Assembly (NCBI GenBank): GCA_023078555.1
Contig: CM041199.1
Span: 5,275,315-5,339,314 of the forward strand
DNA: 64,000 bases
From: Ulva prolifera
Taxonomy: Eukaryota > Chlorophyta > Ulvophyceae > Ulvales > Ulvaceae
Direction: 5' to 3'
The translations under genes were made by a program, and so were the position numbers. Position 1 is the first letter of the stretch. Every line of letters begins with the position of its first letter. Positions 1 through 10,493 of this stretch are shown here, in pieces. Under the pieces are notes generated by a model. That model searched no databases, had not been told where the DNA came from, and saw nothing but the letters and a program-made list of their open reading frames with translations.

Positions 1-1961
1 ACTTCGACGACACCTGCGTCGCTCTTGGCACCGAGGGAGTACACTCCGGCCTCGCCGTCAGAGGCACTGGAAGTGGCAATGACAGCGGAAGAGCCGACCA
101 TCTGGGTGGGGCTGCCAGGATCGGCAAACGCAAACGCGACATACGTGTCTGCCGGCGTTTCGACTGCAATTGTCGCAGAGGTGTCTGCACGCATCATCCT
201 GCCTTGCTTGCTTTGTCCTTGTAACACATAGCACCCTCCATCTCAGGTAGGTTCACTCTGCTCGAGGCTGTTCTGAGATCCGGTGCGCGCCCTTCTCAGA
301 GACAAGGGTGCCACGCCATCTGCGCAGCGCACAGCACAGTGCACAGGATGCGCAGCACATAGCAAGTTCAGCGCATCTCTGGCAGCGACGGGGTTGTAGT
401 GCACGATCGCCTGGCCGCCGAGGCGTGTGATCGAGCAGGAGAAGCCCTTCTGCGTGGAGGGATCGCATGCACCGCCCTCCTCCTCAATCTCAAAGAGGTT
501 GACACTGGTGGACAGGGAGCCGCGGCCGTCGTACGACACGCCGATGCCGCCGCCGTGGAACTTGAGGACGTCCTCCTTGTAGAAGTCCGTGTTGGAGATG
601 GCGCCGGCAGGCAGGATCTCGAGGGAGGAGTCGGGCACGTGCGTCGCGGCCGTGGTGAGCTGGCCGTAAGCAAAGATCATGTGGTACGTCTGGTCTTCGG
701 ACAGGCAGACGTCGGTCGCCTTGTTCGCGTCCGCCGACTTGTTCTCGCGCACGTACTTGATGTACGTCTTGCCCTCTACCTGGACACCTGCACGGCGGGG
801 GAGGTGAGCAGTCAGAACCCTACGGAGCGGTACAGGACACGTCGAATGGTCAGCACCGGCACATACGGAAGCAACAAGTGGGCGCCGCAACCGGCAATGC
901 ACATAGCACAACCAACCATATACACGGACAACACACAGCGCATAGCAAGGCCGCGGGTGGGGCTGTTGAGAGCAGAAGCAGGGGCCGGCGGCGCACCGAT
1001 GGCATCGACGATATTGTCAGAGCCGCAGGTGCCGGCCTCGCAGAAGACGGCGTCCGGCAGAGGCTTGGCACGCGACGGTGTGAACATGTCAACGACGCGG
1101 AAGTACTGCACGCCGTCCACCTCCCGTGCCGCGGCAAACACGACGTCCTGGTTGACCATCGAATGCGCGGTGGCGCCGGCCGGGGTCGTCGGGTAGCCGT
1201 CGCACGGGCCGCCGGAGACAGCGCCGGCGATCGGGTCCGCCGGCATCACAATCGCGCCAGAGTATGCCTCGATCTTCACGTCCTTGGCGCCACCGCTGTC
1301 GCCCTCGCCCTCCACGGCGGGCGTCTCGGCGCCGGCCGCAGGCACGGTGGGGGGTTCACCAGCTCCGGCGGCGTTGAGGAGCATGCGGCGGACAGTCAGG
1401 CGGTGTGCGCCCGGGGCGGCCTCCGCCTCCACTGCCGGCATGCTGAGCACGCGGCGGCGGCTTGTCGGTGCGCCCTCTGCGGTTGGGGCTGCAGCGGTAG
1501 CTTCGCCCTCAGCAGGAGCGTCGCCTTCAGCGGTCGCGCCACCGCCGGCGGCGGCGGCGGCGGCGGCGGCAGCCTCGGCGGCGTTGACGACCCATCCCAC
1601 CCCGAGGGCCCCGGGGGTGAACATGTCAGCAGCAGCAACAGCACAGCACGCCGACAGCGCAGCACAGACAGTGTTACTACCACTGTCCTGACCCTCAGCC
1701 GCAGCACCCCCGTCCTCCGCCGCAGGCGCAGGGCCATCCTCCGCGAGAGCGCGCATGAACAGGCGCCGGCGGCCTCCTTCACTGGCAGCCTCTGGCTCAG
1801 CTGTAGGCACCGCCACTGATGCGCCAGCGCGAGCACTGGGTGCTGCAGCCTCTGCAGCAGGCTCTGCGAGGGCACCCTCTCCCGCCACGGGAGCACTTTC
1901 TCCCGCTGCGGGGGCGCCTTCAGCCGCTGCGGGAGCGCCGGCGGCGGCGGGGGCTGCAGCC
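1..1961 (-). pseudogene. DOMON paralogue A, 5'-truncated copy running off the left edge
   Basis: Three blocks match exons 7, 8 and 9 of the complete gene at 16615-22582: 997-1961 (Ala/Glu-rich insert and DOMON 1 core), 377-787 (411 bases, same length as its counterpart) and 1-184, which continues beyond the window. Reading frames are open; block 997-1961 is 96 bases (32 codons) shorter than its counterpart, the difference lying in the Ala-rich repeats. Exons 1-6 (signal peptide, copper-domain, EGF) are absent: upstream of 1961 lie a C36 tract and a retroelement relic on the other strand. The donor after 377 reads AT instead of GT (position 376 is t where the intact copy has c at 18321), so the 8-to-9 splice should fail unless a rare or alternative donor is used. 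No start codon with a signal peptide is visible. Probably a decaying duplicate; a chimeric transcript cannot be excluded. Confidence 0.65.
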
Positions 1962-2090
1962 CTGCACACTCTCTCGCTATGTCAGCCGATACGCATGCAT
2001 ACCGCATACCACAGCACGGGGGCTCGTATCACACAGCATGCAGGGACTAGTAGCTCAAACAGTGGCGAGCAGACATGTGCACGAGTCTAG

Positions 2091-2126
<36 letters not shown>
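2091..2126 (+). repeat. Poly(C) tract, 36 C
   Basis: Uninterrupted run of 36 C lying between truncated DOMON copy A and the nuclease-domain relic. It is the longest of four C/G homopolymers in the window. The exact length could be affected by sequencing error. Confidence 0.9.
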
Positions 2127-2128
<2 letters not shown>

Positions 2129-2141
2129 ATGCCCTCCGCTG

Positions 2142-2600
2142 ATGTTACCAAAGAGTAAACGGAAGAAGATGCCCTCCCCTGGTCTCGCAGGTGCGCGCAG
2201 CGTGGTGGGATGCTTGCGTTCTTCATGGGATCTGGATCCGAGCGCTGGTGATGGGCGGCGTGTGTGTCACATACCCGGGCTCGCACGCGTGGGCTCAAAC
2301 GTCCGCGCAGCGTCGCCTCAAATTCATGGTGGCGCCGATGCCGAGGCTGCTGTTCGGCGTACGCAAGACCAACACGGCCGCGCTGGCGTCGGGGCATCCA
2401 CCCTGGTCCCGCTGTCACACGACACCGTGGCGTATGGCCGCATCGGCCCGGCTACGGTCGTGGTCATGAAAAGGCTTGCTGATGTGGCTGCACGGGTGGA
2501 CCCGGTATCCAGACGGCTGCTCCTTGAGAATACTATGCAAGATCTGTCCCCGATGCTTGGCCTCGCCGTGGCCTGTTGCACGATGCTGCCTGTTGCACGA
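2142..2600 (+). pseudogene. Relic of retroelement C-terminal (nuclease-like) domain
   Basis: The plus-strand frame from 2142 contains GRAGVGASTLVPLSHD, then GRIGPATVVVMKRLADVAAR and a downstream LLLENTMQDLSP segment. The same ordered pattern occurs on the minus strand at 13904-14440 (GRAGAGAFTLVPLSHETYGR, LNRLADVAAG, FLENAMRDLS), and a related one at the end of the RT ORF at 10494-11822 (FRFVPFAVESCGFMGKAAVR). No reverse-transcriptase motifs accompany it, and the frame is not framed by a credible start. I read it as a 5'-truncated, decayed fragment of the same non-LTR retroelement family. Its position directly upstream of the truncated end of DOMON copy A suggests the insertion or its rearrangement removed the 5' part of that gene. 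Confidence 0.5.
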
Positions 2601-2681
2601 TGCTGCCCCACTCATGCCACGCCGCGGCAGCACGCAGGCGAGGCATCTCAACGGCACACACGGTCCCGCATGCATATATGA

Positions 2682-3542
2682 TGTCTCACCGTTCACTACA
2701 AGTAGTCAGCCGGCCTGAACGTTGGGCTGCGCAGGGCTGCGCATGCCCGACATAAACCTGCAGCATGCTGCATTTTTTTTCGTGGACCTTAAGCTGTGGG
2801 TCCGCAGTGCCGAAGGTTTGCAGGCTGCCGCGATGTGTCCGCAGTCGTCATTCTGATCAATCAGTGTACATGCAAATGTCTGACCGCAGCGGGGCCATGG
2901 CCAGCTGTAGGTTACAGCCAAACTGCATGAGCCAAATGAGTGCAACGCCGTGCCTGGGCGCTCACATTTTTTACCACACAACGGACACGGCTGAGCAAGT
3001 TCAAGTGCCCTTCACTATACTTCAAATCCACACCCGCCATGTACACTACTGTCCTCGCACCAGCAGCCACTCTACGGTCTCACACAGCTTGAGCTGTCTT
3101 CCATCAATCTGCTGGATCAATCTGTGACTCCCTGTACGTCACATGTGACGCACAAGATGCATGGGGCGACCGTGGCATGTTCTGTGGCGCAGGTGCATTG
3201 CAGGCCCACGAAGCATGCCCAGCGTGCTGTCACTCCATGCCCTGCATCCTTGCTGCCGATGGCCAGCCAAGTTGACTGTGCATCATGTGATATACGCACA
3301 GAACACTGACGTAAGTTTGTAGACTTACGCGAGTCGACAGACTTGCATTAATTGCATGTACAAGGTCGATCTTCCAACACCTGGAGAGAACGCAGATTGC
3401 TGCTTGCATCGCCTTGACCTCTGCCTTGGCACGGTAATGTACGATACACCTTGTTGTCCTGGCTTGCTTTTGAAAACTATGTACAAGTGCCAGCATAGGG
3501 CGAGGTGCCAGCGTCGGGTTGCGGCACAGCGGCTGGTATCAC
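2682..3542. other. Non-coding stretch between retroelement relic and flavoprotein gene
   Basis: No exon-like frame with splice signals or family similarity was recognised. It would hold the 3' flank of the minus-strand flavoprotein gene. Confidence 0.4.
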
Positions 3543-6500
3543 CTAGCGCGGCTGCAGCGCCTCATGCCCCCGCATCACATTCTCACCAGCGATGCGACCG
3601 AAGGTGAGGCACTCCGTCGTCGCGCAGCCGCCCAGCCGGTCCGCGCCGTGGACCCCTCCGGCCACCTCCCCTGCCGCGTATAACCCCGGAATAGCCTGGC
3701 CCCCGACGTCCAGCACCTGCACGCACGCCGGCGCCCCATCACACATCTGCGAGACTCGGAGGAGACGCTTCTTGCTGCATTCGCCGGGCTCTGTTTCCGC
3801 GGCCCCGCAGGTGCACCTGAAGACACGTGACACTGCATAGGCAATGCATGCATGCTGCAGCACCCGCGGCGGGTGCATGCGTGATTGTCCGCCCCTGGTG
3901 GGCGCAGCAAGTGCCATATGCATGCACCGTACGTGACAGTAGGCACTTCACAAACGGTATCTGACAATCCATGTATGGGATAGCCCCACATATTGAGTCA
4001 TCGGATGATGGAGTCCCAGGGGCGCAATTGCAAGTTCGAAGACACGCAACACTAGCCTTGCAAATTTCTTATGGTGCTACCCTAATGATAGTATTGCATA
4101 TGCACGGCAGCGGCAGTACTACTAGTACTGCCGCTGCCGGACACAGTATAGTATGTCCGGGGGGGGAGTGAGTGGCCTACAGTGCCCAACAGGGGAGGGG
4201 GGCGCGCCTGGGCGCGGCCGTCGATTGCCACGCCGCCCATGCAGTGATGCACCTTGGGCCACAGCCGCGTGGCGTAGAATGGCGGCTGCGCGAGCGGCTG
4301 GACGTCGCGCCCTAGCGGCTTGCCAAGGGGATCCGTCCCCGCCGCCACGCCGGCATTGTACTCCTCTACAGTCTCCTGCACCCATACTTGTGCACACTCG
4401 CACCGGTACCAGCCGTAGATGTTGTAGCTCCAATTGCGCGACAACTTGCCAGGATTGCGCTCTGAAGAGTGGCCATGGGCGATCCCGAAGCAAACAAGTA
4501 ATGCTAGTAACTACAAATTAAAACAGCAATTGAACAACATCCCTGCCAGGTGCTCTCAGTCGCCATGTGCTGCATCTCGTGGCATAAGCAAGACCAGCCT
4601 CATGATCAAACTGCATTCGGCTTAGCAATGGTGTGCATCTGTGATGCCTAGGCCTGTGCTATGGATGCAGCACATGCCCGCCAGGAACACATGCATCTGT
4701 GCGATGGTAGCCACCAGCGGCCGTTCGTAACCATGGTGACCATGCATGCCGTTTGGCCCACCGAGTGCCGCGCATGCTACACTGCCCCGCATGCTGCACT
4801 GTCCTGTGCTGTGCTACGCCCCGCATCGACTTCGAATGGGGAGCATGCTATGAGGTGGGCGGTGCCGCATGCTGCGGCCGGCGTGCTGTGTGCTGTGCAG
4901 TCGTCCGGGACGCGCCTGTAGCGGCGCGAGGGGGATGCCGTGGTGGCGTGCGAGCGCGGCGATGGAGGGGAAGGGCTGCACGGTGGGCGCGAGGGAGGGG
5001 AGGTCGCGGACGAAGCTGTGGGCGGCGCCGGCGGCGTCGGTGAAGCACACGGCGGGGTGCCCCGAGTTGAGAATTGCCACTGAGCGGTCCTTCCTGCACC
5101 GCACGCACCACCAGCATGGCATCAGCTAGCGTCCACCGTGCTTTTGTAGATCCCGAAGGGGTGTACGTGATGCATAGGGGGGGGGGGGGGGGGGGGTCTG
5201 GATTGTCTTCGGGGCGCCGCGCGTGCGAGTGCTGTGTCCCTGTTGCCAGGACCTCGAGCACATGGAAGCATGCATGGATCTCGACGGCGGGTGTGATGCA
5301 CGAGGTGAACGTGTAATCCATGTATGGTGTTTCAGCGGTCAGCGGCTCAGTTCAGGCACACCAGAACTGCAGAGAATTCAGAGCCCGTGTGGGTCAGATG
5401 GCTGGTGCGAGCTCTAGTGTCTCCGCAACTGGATCGCGCTGGACAAATGAGGTGAGACTTGCGGAGAGGAAAGCGTGGTGGGTCGTGCGCGGGCGGGCAG
5501 GCGCAGATCTATCTAGACGCCCGTTTGTCAATGCATGATTGGCGGGTTTCGCCTCGACCGCACGCAACGCACCCGTGTCACCACGGCTGGGCGGCGCGAT
5601 ACGCCAGACAGCGGACACGGCAGTCGCGGGCTTTGCACACCGTGAGCTGAGCTCGTTCGCGATTCTCTTCCCGGTGGCCGGGTCGACGACCACGCCGTGC
5701 GGGAACCCGGCGCCGATGCAGAACAGCGGCGCGACGCCAAACCCCGGCTCGTCCGGGCTCGTCCACGGCCCCAGCTGGATCTGGCTCAGCTGCACCGGCA
5801 GCGCGCCAGCGCGCAGCGCGGCGCGCAGCGCGCCCGCCGTCGCGCCGGGGCTATTCGTCGACATGACCTCGGCGCCGAGCGCTGCGTGCTGCGTGACCCG
5901 GAACCCCACATCTGCCCCAAAGCCTCCCGCGGCCAGCACGAGGCCGCGGGCGACATGCACGACAAATGGCTGCGCCGCAGCGGCATCAGCACCGGGCGGG
6001 GAGCCAGTGGCTATAGGGGTAACGTGGCCACAGGCGCCAATCACGCGTGGCGAAGCGGAACTGCTGAGACGTCCTGGTTGCAGAGTGTCCATCGCTTCGG
6101 GTATTATCTCTTCGGAGCCATCCGCCGGCCGTGTGTTGGGGCTCGCGTGGTCTTGGAGGAGTGACTCCACTTCAGCGTTCAGGAGGAGCTCAACGTCAGG
6201 GTCCGCGGCGACGGCGGCGAGGAGCGCGTCGATGATGTCGTGGCCGGAGGTGTGCTGCGTGGAGAGGATGCGCGGGACGCTGTGGCCGCCCATGTGCGTG
6301 AGGCGGTCGCGGAAGGGGACTTGTAAGTCATGCATGAGCCAGTCTGCGGTGGCGCGTGAGCGCTCGGCAACAATGCGGCACAGCGCTGTGTCGTTCATGT
6401 AGCTGCACACAGGGGAACGCAGTGAGGGTTATGTGCAGGTGAATTATAGGGACCAGGTGGCGGGGCCGGAGGGGGGGGGGGGGGGGGGGGGGGTTTCGGT

Positions 6501-6804
6501 ACACAGGGGATGCAGTGTCAGAGGTGGGAGGAACCACCCACGTGTGAAGCTCGCACCAGCCAGCCTTGCGCATATCTTCCACCATCAGCTCGACGCTGTC
6601 CTCAACGCCCTGCTGCTTCTGCTTCTCCGACCCGACGACGGCTACTTGACCGGCGTTGAGTATGCTGTTACCTCCGGGACCGGGTTGCTTCTCAAGTAGC
6701 AGCACTGTGCCTGCGCCAGCCCTTCGGCTCGCCAGCGCCGCAGATAGACCCGCGAAGCCTGTCCCGACGATCGCCACGTCGACGTGTTTGACCATCGTCG
6801 CCAT
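3543..6804 (-). CDS. FAD-dependent fumarate reductase / flavocytochrome-c-like flavoprotein
   Basis: Five exons, transcribed right to left: 6804-6557, 6402-5641, 5093-4916, 4375-4208, 3716-3543 (1530 bases, 509 residues). All junction phases agree. Exon 1 carries the Rossmann dinucleotide motif [19 protein letters not shown] and an acidic-end [13 protein letters not shown], as in the FAD_binding_2 family. Exon 2 has GGHSVPR and [11 protein letters not shown], matching the substrate-domain motifs of fumarate reductase flavoproteins, and ends [11 protein letters not shown]. Exon 4 has [19 protein letters not shown] and exon 5 has [20 protein letters not shown], both hallmark C-terminal motifs of soluble fumarate reductase/OSM1-type proteins. 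The expected role is FADH2-dependent reduction of fumarate or a related enoate; the true substrate is not determined. The start is the ATG at 6804; an upstream in-frame ATG at 6876 would add 24 residues that could be a targeting extension. Introns 3 and 4 appear to use GC donors (CAG|gcgcg). Confidence 0.88.
4105..4139. repeat. Perfect hairpin, 16-bp arms, 3-nt spacer
   Basis: Arms at 4105-4120 (CGGCAGCGGCAGTACT) and 4124-4139 are exact reverse complements separated by ACT. It lies inside the last intron of the flavoprotein gene. Confidence 0.95.
5177..5196. repeat. Poly(G) tract, 20 G (poly-C on the coding strand)
   Basis: Uninterrupted G run inside the second intron of the minus-strand flavoprotein gene, so the pre-mRNA would carry a C tract about 85 bases upstream of the exon-3 acceptor at 5094. 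Confidence 0.9.
6471..6493. repeat. Poly(G) tract, 23 G (poly-C on the coding strand)
   Basis: Uninterrupted G run inside the first intron (6403-6556) of the minus-strand flavoprotein gene; as RNA it is a C tract, about 70 bases from the exon-2 acceptor. Confidence 0.9.
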
Positions 6805-6876
6805 TCTGCAGCTGACCTGCCGCTTGCCTGAAGCCGAGTAGGATGGCCGCGTTGCCCGGCAGAGGCTACAGATCAT

Positions 6877-7533
6877 CGCGTGTGTTGCTTCTGTGTGCTT
6901 CGAGATCAGCTACTCGCTCCGCATTCGGCAGTACTGAGCGGCTATTCTCGCATCATCTGACGCTATATGTGAATATTTTAAGCACAAGAGGTCAGTCCGG
7001 CACAGGTGTTCCGGACCGATGGCGGTATTAACGTGAATGCTTGGGATAGGCTGGCTTCCCACACAGTACGTGAATGCAATTCCAGGCCCTCAGCTCCGAC
7101 ATAATCCGTCATTTGAAAAGTTCTTGGCAGGTAGTCTTGCTGGAGGTGTTCTTTGGCGTGCCCTGGGCATGCTGCTTCCTCCTCGGCTGCAGTGCCAATC
7201 GATAACCGGATGGCAGACTCGGGACAACTCAGATGATCGCGGTGAGATAAGCGATAAGATGCGAAAATGGGAAAACACGTATCAGCTATCAGATATACAG
7301 ATGACTCGTGGAAGCTCGAGCTGGGGGTGGCAGTGACAACCTGACCTGCACTATCACTGGAATCAGCGTACTCATGACTGCAGACACTACCAAGGAGTAA
7401 CAGAACCTATCTCGAGAGGTGTGCACACAGTGTTGCGCTTGCACCGTTACATAGCCACCATAAGCCCACATATATGCTGGACAGAATCAGTCAGCTAATC
7501 AGTCCAGAACCCCAGGATGGCAAGGCTGGCCGA
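6877..7533. other. Intergenic region between flavoprotein gene and DOMON copy C
   Basis: About 650 bases between the 5' end of the minus-strand flavoprotein gene and the stop codon of the minus-strand DOMON copy C. It should contain the flavoprotein promoter. No coding frame or recognisable element was seen. Confidence 0.4.
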
Positions 7534-9885
7534 TCAGAGCATCCATGAAGCAGCAACGGTCATTGCGTATGCTGCCATGCACCCATGCCAAAGAATGGCA
7601 GCGGCCCTCGATGTGGTGTCAGGGGACTCGTCCGTGTTGTCACCGCCATCGCCACTCTGGCTGTCACCGCCGTCGCCGGCTGGGGTGTCATCAGCGCTGT
7701 CATCAGCGCCGTCGCCGACCGGGGTGTCATCAGCGCTGTCATCAGCGCCATCGCCGGCTGGGGTGTCACCAGCCGCGCCAGCGTCAGCACCGCCTTCAAC
7801 ACCGAGCGCGAAGCTAAACGCCTCTCGGCCGGCATGGAACGCGAGGGCCGGCGTGGCGCCGTGTGCGACGAGCGCGTCGACAGGCGCCGCGCCGTCAAAC
7901 TCATCGTCAAAGTCACGCGTGAACGCCAGCACCGTGCTGCCGCCGGCGCGCACGACCTCCACCTGCACATGAAGCTTCGCCATCACAGCCCGTGCTGCAC
8001 GTGGTGCACGCTGGTGACTGTTCGTATTCCGCAGCGCGCACAGCACACACGGCGCTCGGGTGTAGGGGGGGGGCGAGTCGGGCGAGGCGCACGTCGGAGA
8101 CGTTGAAGGGGGACTCTGCGGAGAGGCGACGGCGGCTGGCGCCGGCGGTGATGGCGGACGGCACTTCAACGACACCAGCCACGTTTTTGGCGGTGAGCGC
8201 GTACACTCCTGCCTCGCCGTCAGTCGCGTCCGACGTGGCGATGACGGCAGTCGCGCCGACCATCTGGCTGGGGCTGGCGTTGTCGGCGAATGCAAACGCG
8301 ACGTACCCGTCCGCCGCCGGCGTCTCGACTGCGATCCGTGCAGAGGTGTCTGCACTCAGCATCGTCCGGGAGTAAAGTTAAGTACGCCCAGAGTTCATGA
8401 GCCGTATCCTGAAGACAACATTGACAACAAGAGGTGTCCTAGGACATTGTGAGTGGCACCTGTGCTGGCGTGCCTCACTGAATAGTGCAGGGACTCCCGA
8501 CTCGGACCGCAGCCAGGCTTCTTCTACCTGGCCGGGATCCAGGGAGATTAAGTTACGAGGAACTGTGACATTTCCCGGTGAGCTGCAAGTGCCCGTCTGT
8601 GCAACCAAGCTGGGATCCTGCCAGTGGTGGAACGTTAACCGACAAAACTGTTGACGGATGCGGACGACCACTTGCGTTCTCCACCGGAAATCCGTATGGC
8701 AAACGAGTGTGTGGGAAGGAGCCTGATCGAAGCGCACTGCAGTCCGCAAGGTCCGAGCGGCATACGTATAGCAAAGCCGGGGTCCCAGTGAGACCGTCAG
8801 AACTGTTCATGGGCCCCACAGTGAAAACAAAGAATTTGGTTCTTCCCGCCGGGGGACCAATATGCATGACAACAATTTGAAAGGGTTTGTAAGAAGCGCG
8901 TGTACACGTGAGGCCAAAGCAGTCGCACGTCAGCACACAGCACGCTGCCGTGACACGGCTGCTGCGGCTGCAGTCATCGGCGGGTCGTCAACTTGTGGAC
9001 CAACACGATCACGCGTACAACACGCACAGCGCTTAGCACGCCTCGCAGCCCGCATATGCAGTACCTGCAGACCTATGACATAGGCAGCTGGGACCCGGGG
9101 TGCCTGTCGCTGCGGCCCCCCGTACGGCGCCACGTCTCTCCGCCCACGGCCAGATCCGCAGGGACTGCAGGGTGGTTCACAAAAGAGTGAACGGGAGAAA
9201 ACAAACACCGAACAGGGACTGCAGGCATTTCGGCCCCCACGCGCAAGTCTGATATCAGCGCACTGCGGTCCGCAGTCTACAAAGCATGCACAGCACGCAG
9301 CAGGCGCGGCATACGGCCCGAGGTGAGTCGAGTCTGCGGCTTACCTCCGGTGGCGACGGGGTTGTAGTGGACGATCACGTCACCGGTGAGGCGCGAGAGC
9401 GAGCAGGCGAAGCCATCCCGCGTGGACGGCGTGCATGGAGGGTCGACTTCGGCGGACAGCAAGCCTCGGCCGTCGAAGGCATCATCGTGGTGCTTGAGGA
9501 CGGCCTGGTGTAGAACACCTGCACAGACACTTACTACAACCTCAGCCGTCTGGCCGCTGACATTTTGAGTTAGTACGGCAGGTGGAACGTGCGCGTCGCG
9601 AGGTCGAGGTCGACCACGTTGCGACGAACATGTTATACGTGTACGCGTATACATGTGTACACATGTCTCGACGAACGCCTGTGCTGGCACATAGCTCCGC
9701 AAGGCGTGGCAGAACGCGCCCCAGACTGCACTAAAGCGGTCAGGCGTACCAGTTGGTGTCGACTGCAGCGGGTATGGTGGGTTGGCGTGCGCGGCAGCTG
9801 CAGTACTGGGCAGCTGCACGCGCAGAAACAGCAACAAGGCCGCGAGGCTTGTGAATGCCTCGCTTGCTTGCGACAGCATGACCAT
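7534..9885 (-). CDS. DOMON paralogue C: short secreted, possibly GPI-anchored DOMON protein
   Basis: Four exons fit with consistent phases: 9885-9750, 9518-9345, 8349-8093, 7962-7534 (996 bases, 331 residues). Exon 1 encodes a hydrophobic signal peptide and AAAAHANPPYPLQ, parallel to the exon-1 end of the full gene (AAAHVTLRYPLP). The copper-domain body, EGF region and first DOMON are missing, and exon 1 joins in phase to a piece equivalent to the end of exon 8 of the full gene (SRLTGDVIVHYNPVATG). Then come RIAVETPAADGYVAFAFAD and VEVVRAGGSTVLAFTRDF, a DOMON module. In place of the b561 domain the last exon has an acidic (D/G/T/S) repeat with units like DDSADDTPAGDG and ends in a hydrophobic tail, RAAAILWHGCMAAYAMTV plus five residues, which would suit a GPI-attachment signal or a membrane anchor. 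The third intron-like gap (8350-9344) contains a retroelement terminal sequence. It could be a functional short paralogue or a phase-preserving relic. Confidence 0.6.
9179..9208 (-). repeat. Retroelement terminal sequence, copy 1 (inverted)
   Basis: Thirty bases here are the exact reverse complement of 11897-11926, the end of the RT-bearing element. The copy lies inside the third intron of DOMON copy C. Confidence 0.85.
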
Positions 9886-9972
9886 GAGACGTAGTAGGGA
9901 AGCAAAGTCAGTTTTACCGAAACGTCTCGCGCGGCTGTGACTACATGCACGTTGGTCACTGGGTTGGTCACT

Positions 9973-9995
9973 TTTTCTCCCGTTCACTCTTTTGT
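9973..9995 (+). repeat. Retroelement terminal sequence, copy 2
   Basis: Twenty-three bases (beginning TTTTCTCCCGTTCACTC) are identical to the terminal part of 11897-11926, in the same orientation. Upstream sequence differs, so this is either a strongly 5'-truncated retroelement 3' end or an internal inverted-repeat copy. Confidence 0.85.
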
Positions 9996-10153
9996 AAATA
10001 GGTATGCAGCGAGCCGCGTAAATATACTAGCACTCGCCCGCACTGGTCTCCGCAAAGGCCCCACTCGCAGCGTAATTATATGCTAAAAACAGAGCCAAGC
10101 ATAGTGGCCACGTTGCTCCATCTAGAGACTGCTTGCCCGGCATATATGGCAGC

Positions 10154-10172
10154 CAGGCGCCCTGGGCGCCTG
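10154..10172. repeat. Perfect hairpin, 8-bp arms
   Basis: CAGGCGCC / CTG / GGCGCCTG. Its right arm overlaps the next hairpin, so the two structures would be mutually exclusive. Confidence 0.85.
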
Positions 10173-10200
10173 CGTGATTCGGAAAACCGAATCACGCAGG
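10169..10200. repeat. Perfect hairpin, 14-bp arms, AAAA loop
   Basis: CCTGCGTGATTCGG at 10169-10182, AAAA, and its exact reverse complement at 10187-10200. It lies about 300 bases upstream of the RT ORF. Confidence 0.95.
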
Positions 10201-10493
10201 TGTATGGCGCTTCCTGTTTGTTGCTGGTCGGAACTGTTTGTTGCTGGTCGATTGTTGTTGGTCGTGTCGATTGACCTCGTCCACGGCATGGCAGTCGAGC
10301 CCCCGGAGGCTCGGCGCTTGGCATTTGATAATACTTGTTAGGCCATATCTGCAATGCTAGGGTCCCATGGGCAAGCCGAAGCGGAAGGAGCCGTCAAAGG
10401 CAAAGCTGAGCGACCTGAACCGCCAGCACGCTTCGCAGTCGCCCGTGCGACCTAGCCTATTGCTTACAGACCACCGTAGCATCCTAGATACTA

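Larger units (their letters stand above)
9996..10493. other. Leader region upstream of the RT ORF, with hairpins
   Basis: Holds two overlapping perfect hairpins (10154-10172 and 10169-10200) and a short direct repeat of GTTTGTTGCTGGTCG at about 10216-10250. No protein similarity was recognised. Confidence 0.5.

Noticed and set aside
1284-1691. Candidate tandem-repeat or CRISPR-like array in Ala-rich stretches
   Set aside because: The repeats are codon-phase Ala/Glu repeats of the DOMON insert without spacers; CRISPR is not expected in eukaryotic DNA.
878-2090. Long plus-strand frames opposite DOMON copy A (and at 18880-20038 opposite the full gene)
   Set aside because: Antisense shadows of Ala/Gly-rich coding sequence. 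The minus-strand exons have splice sites, phase continuity and family motifs.
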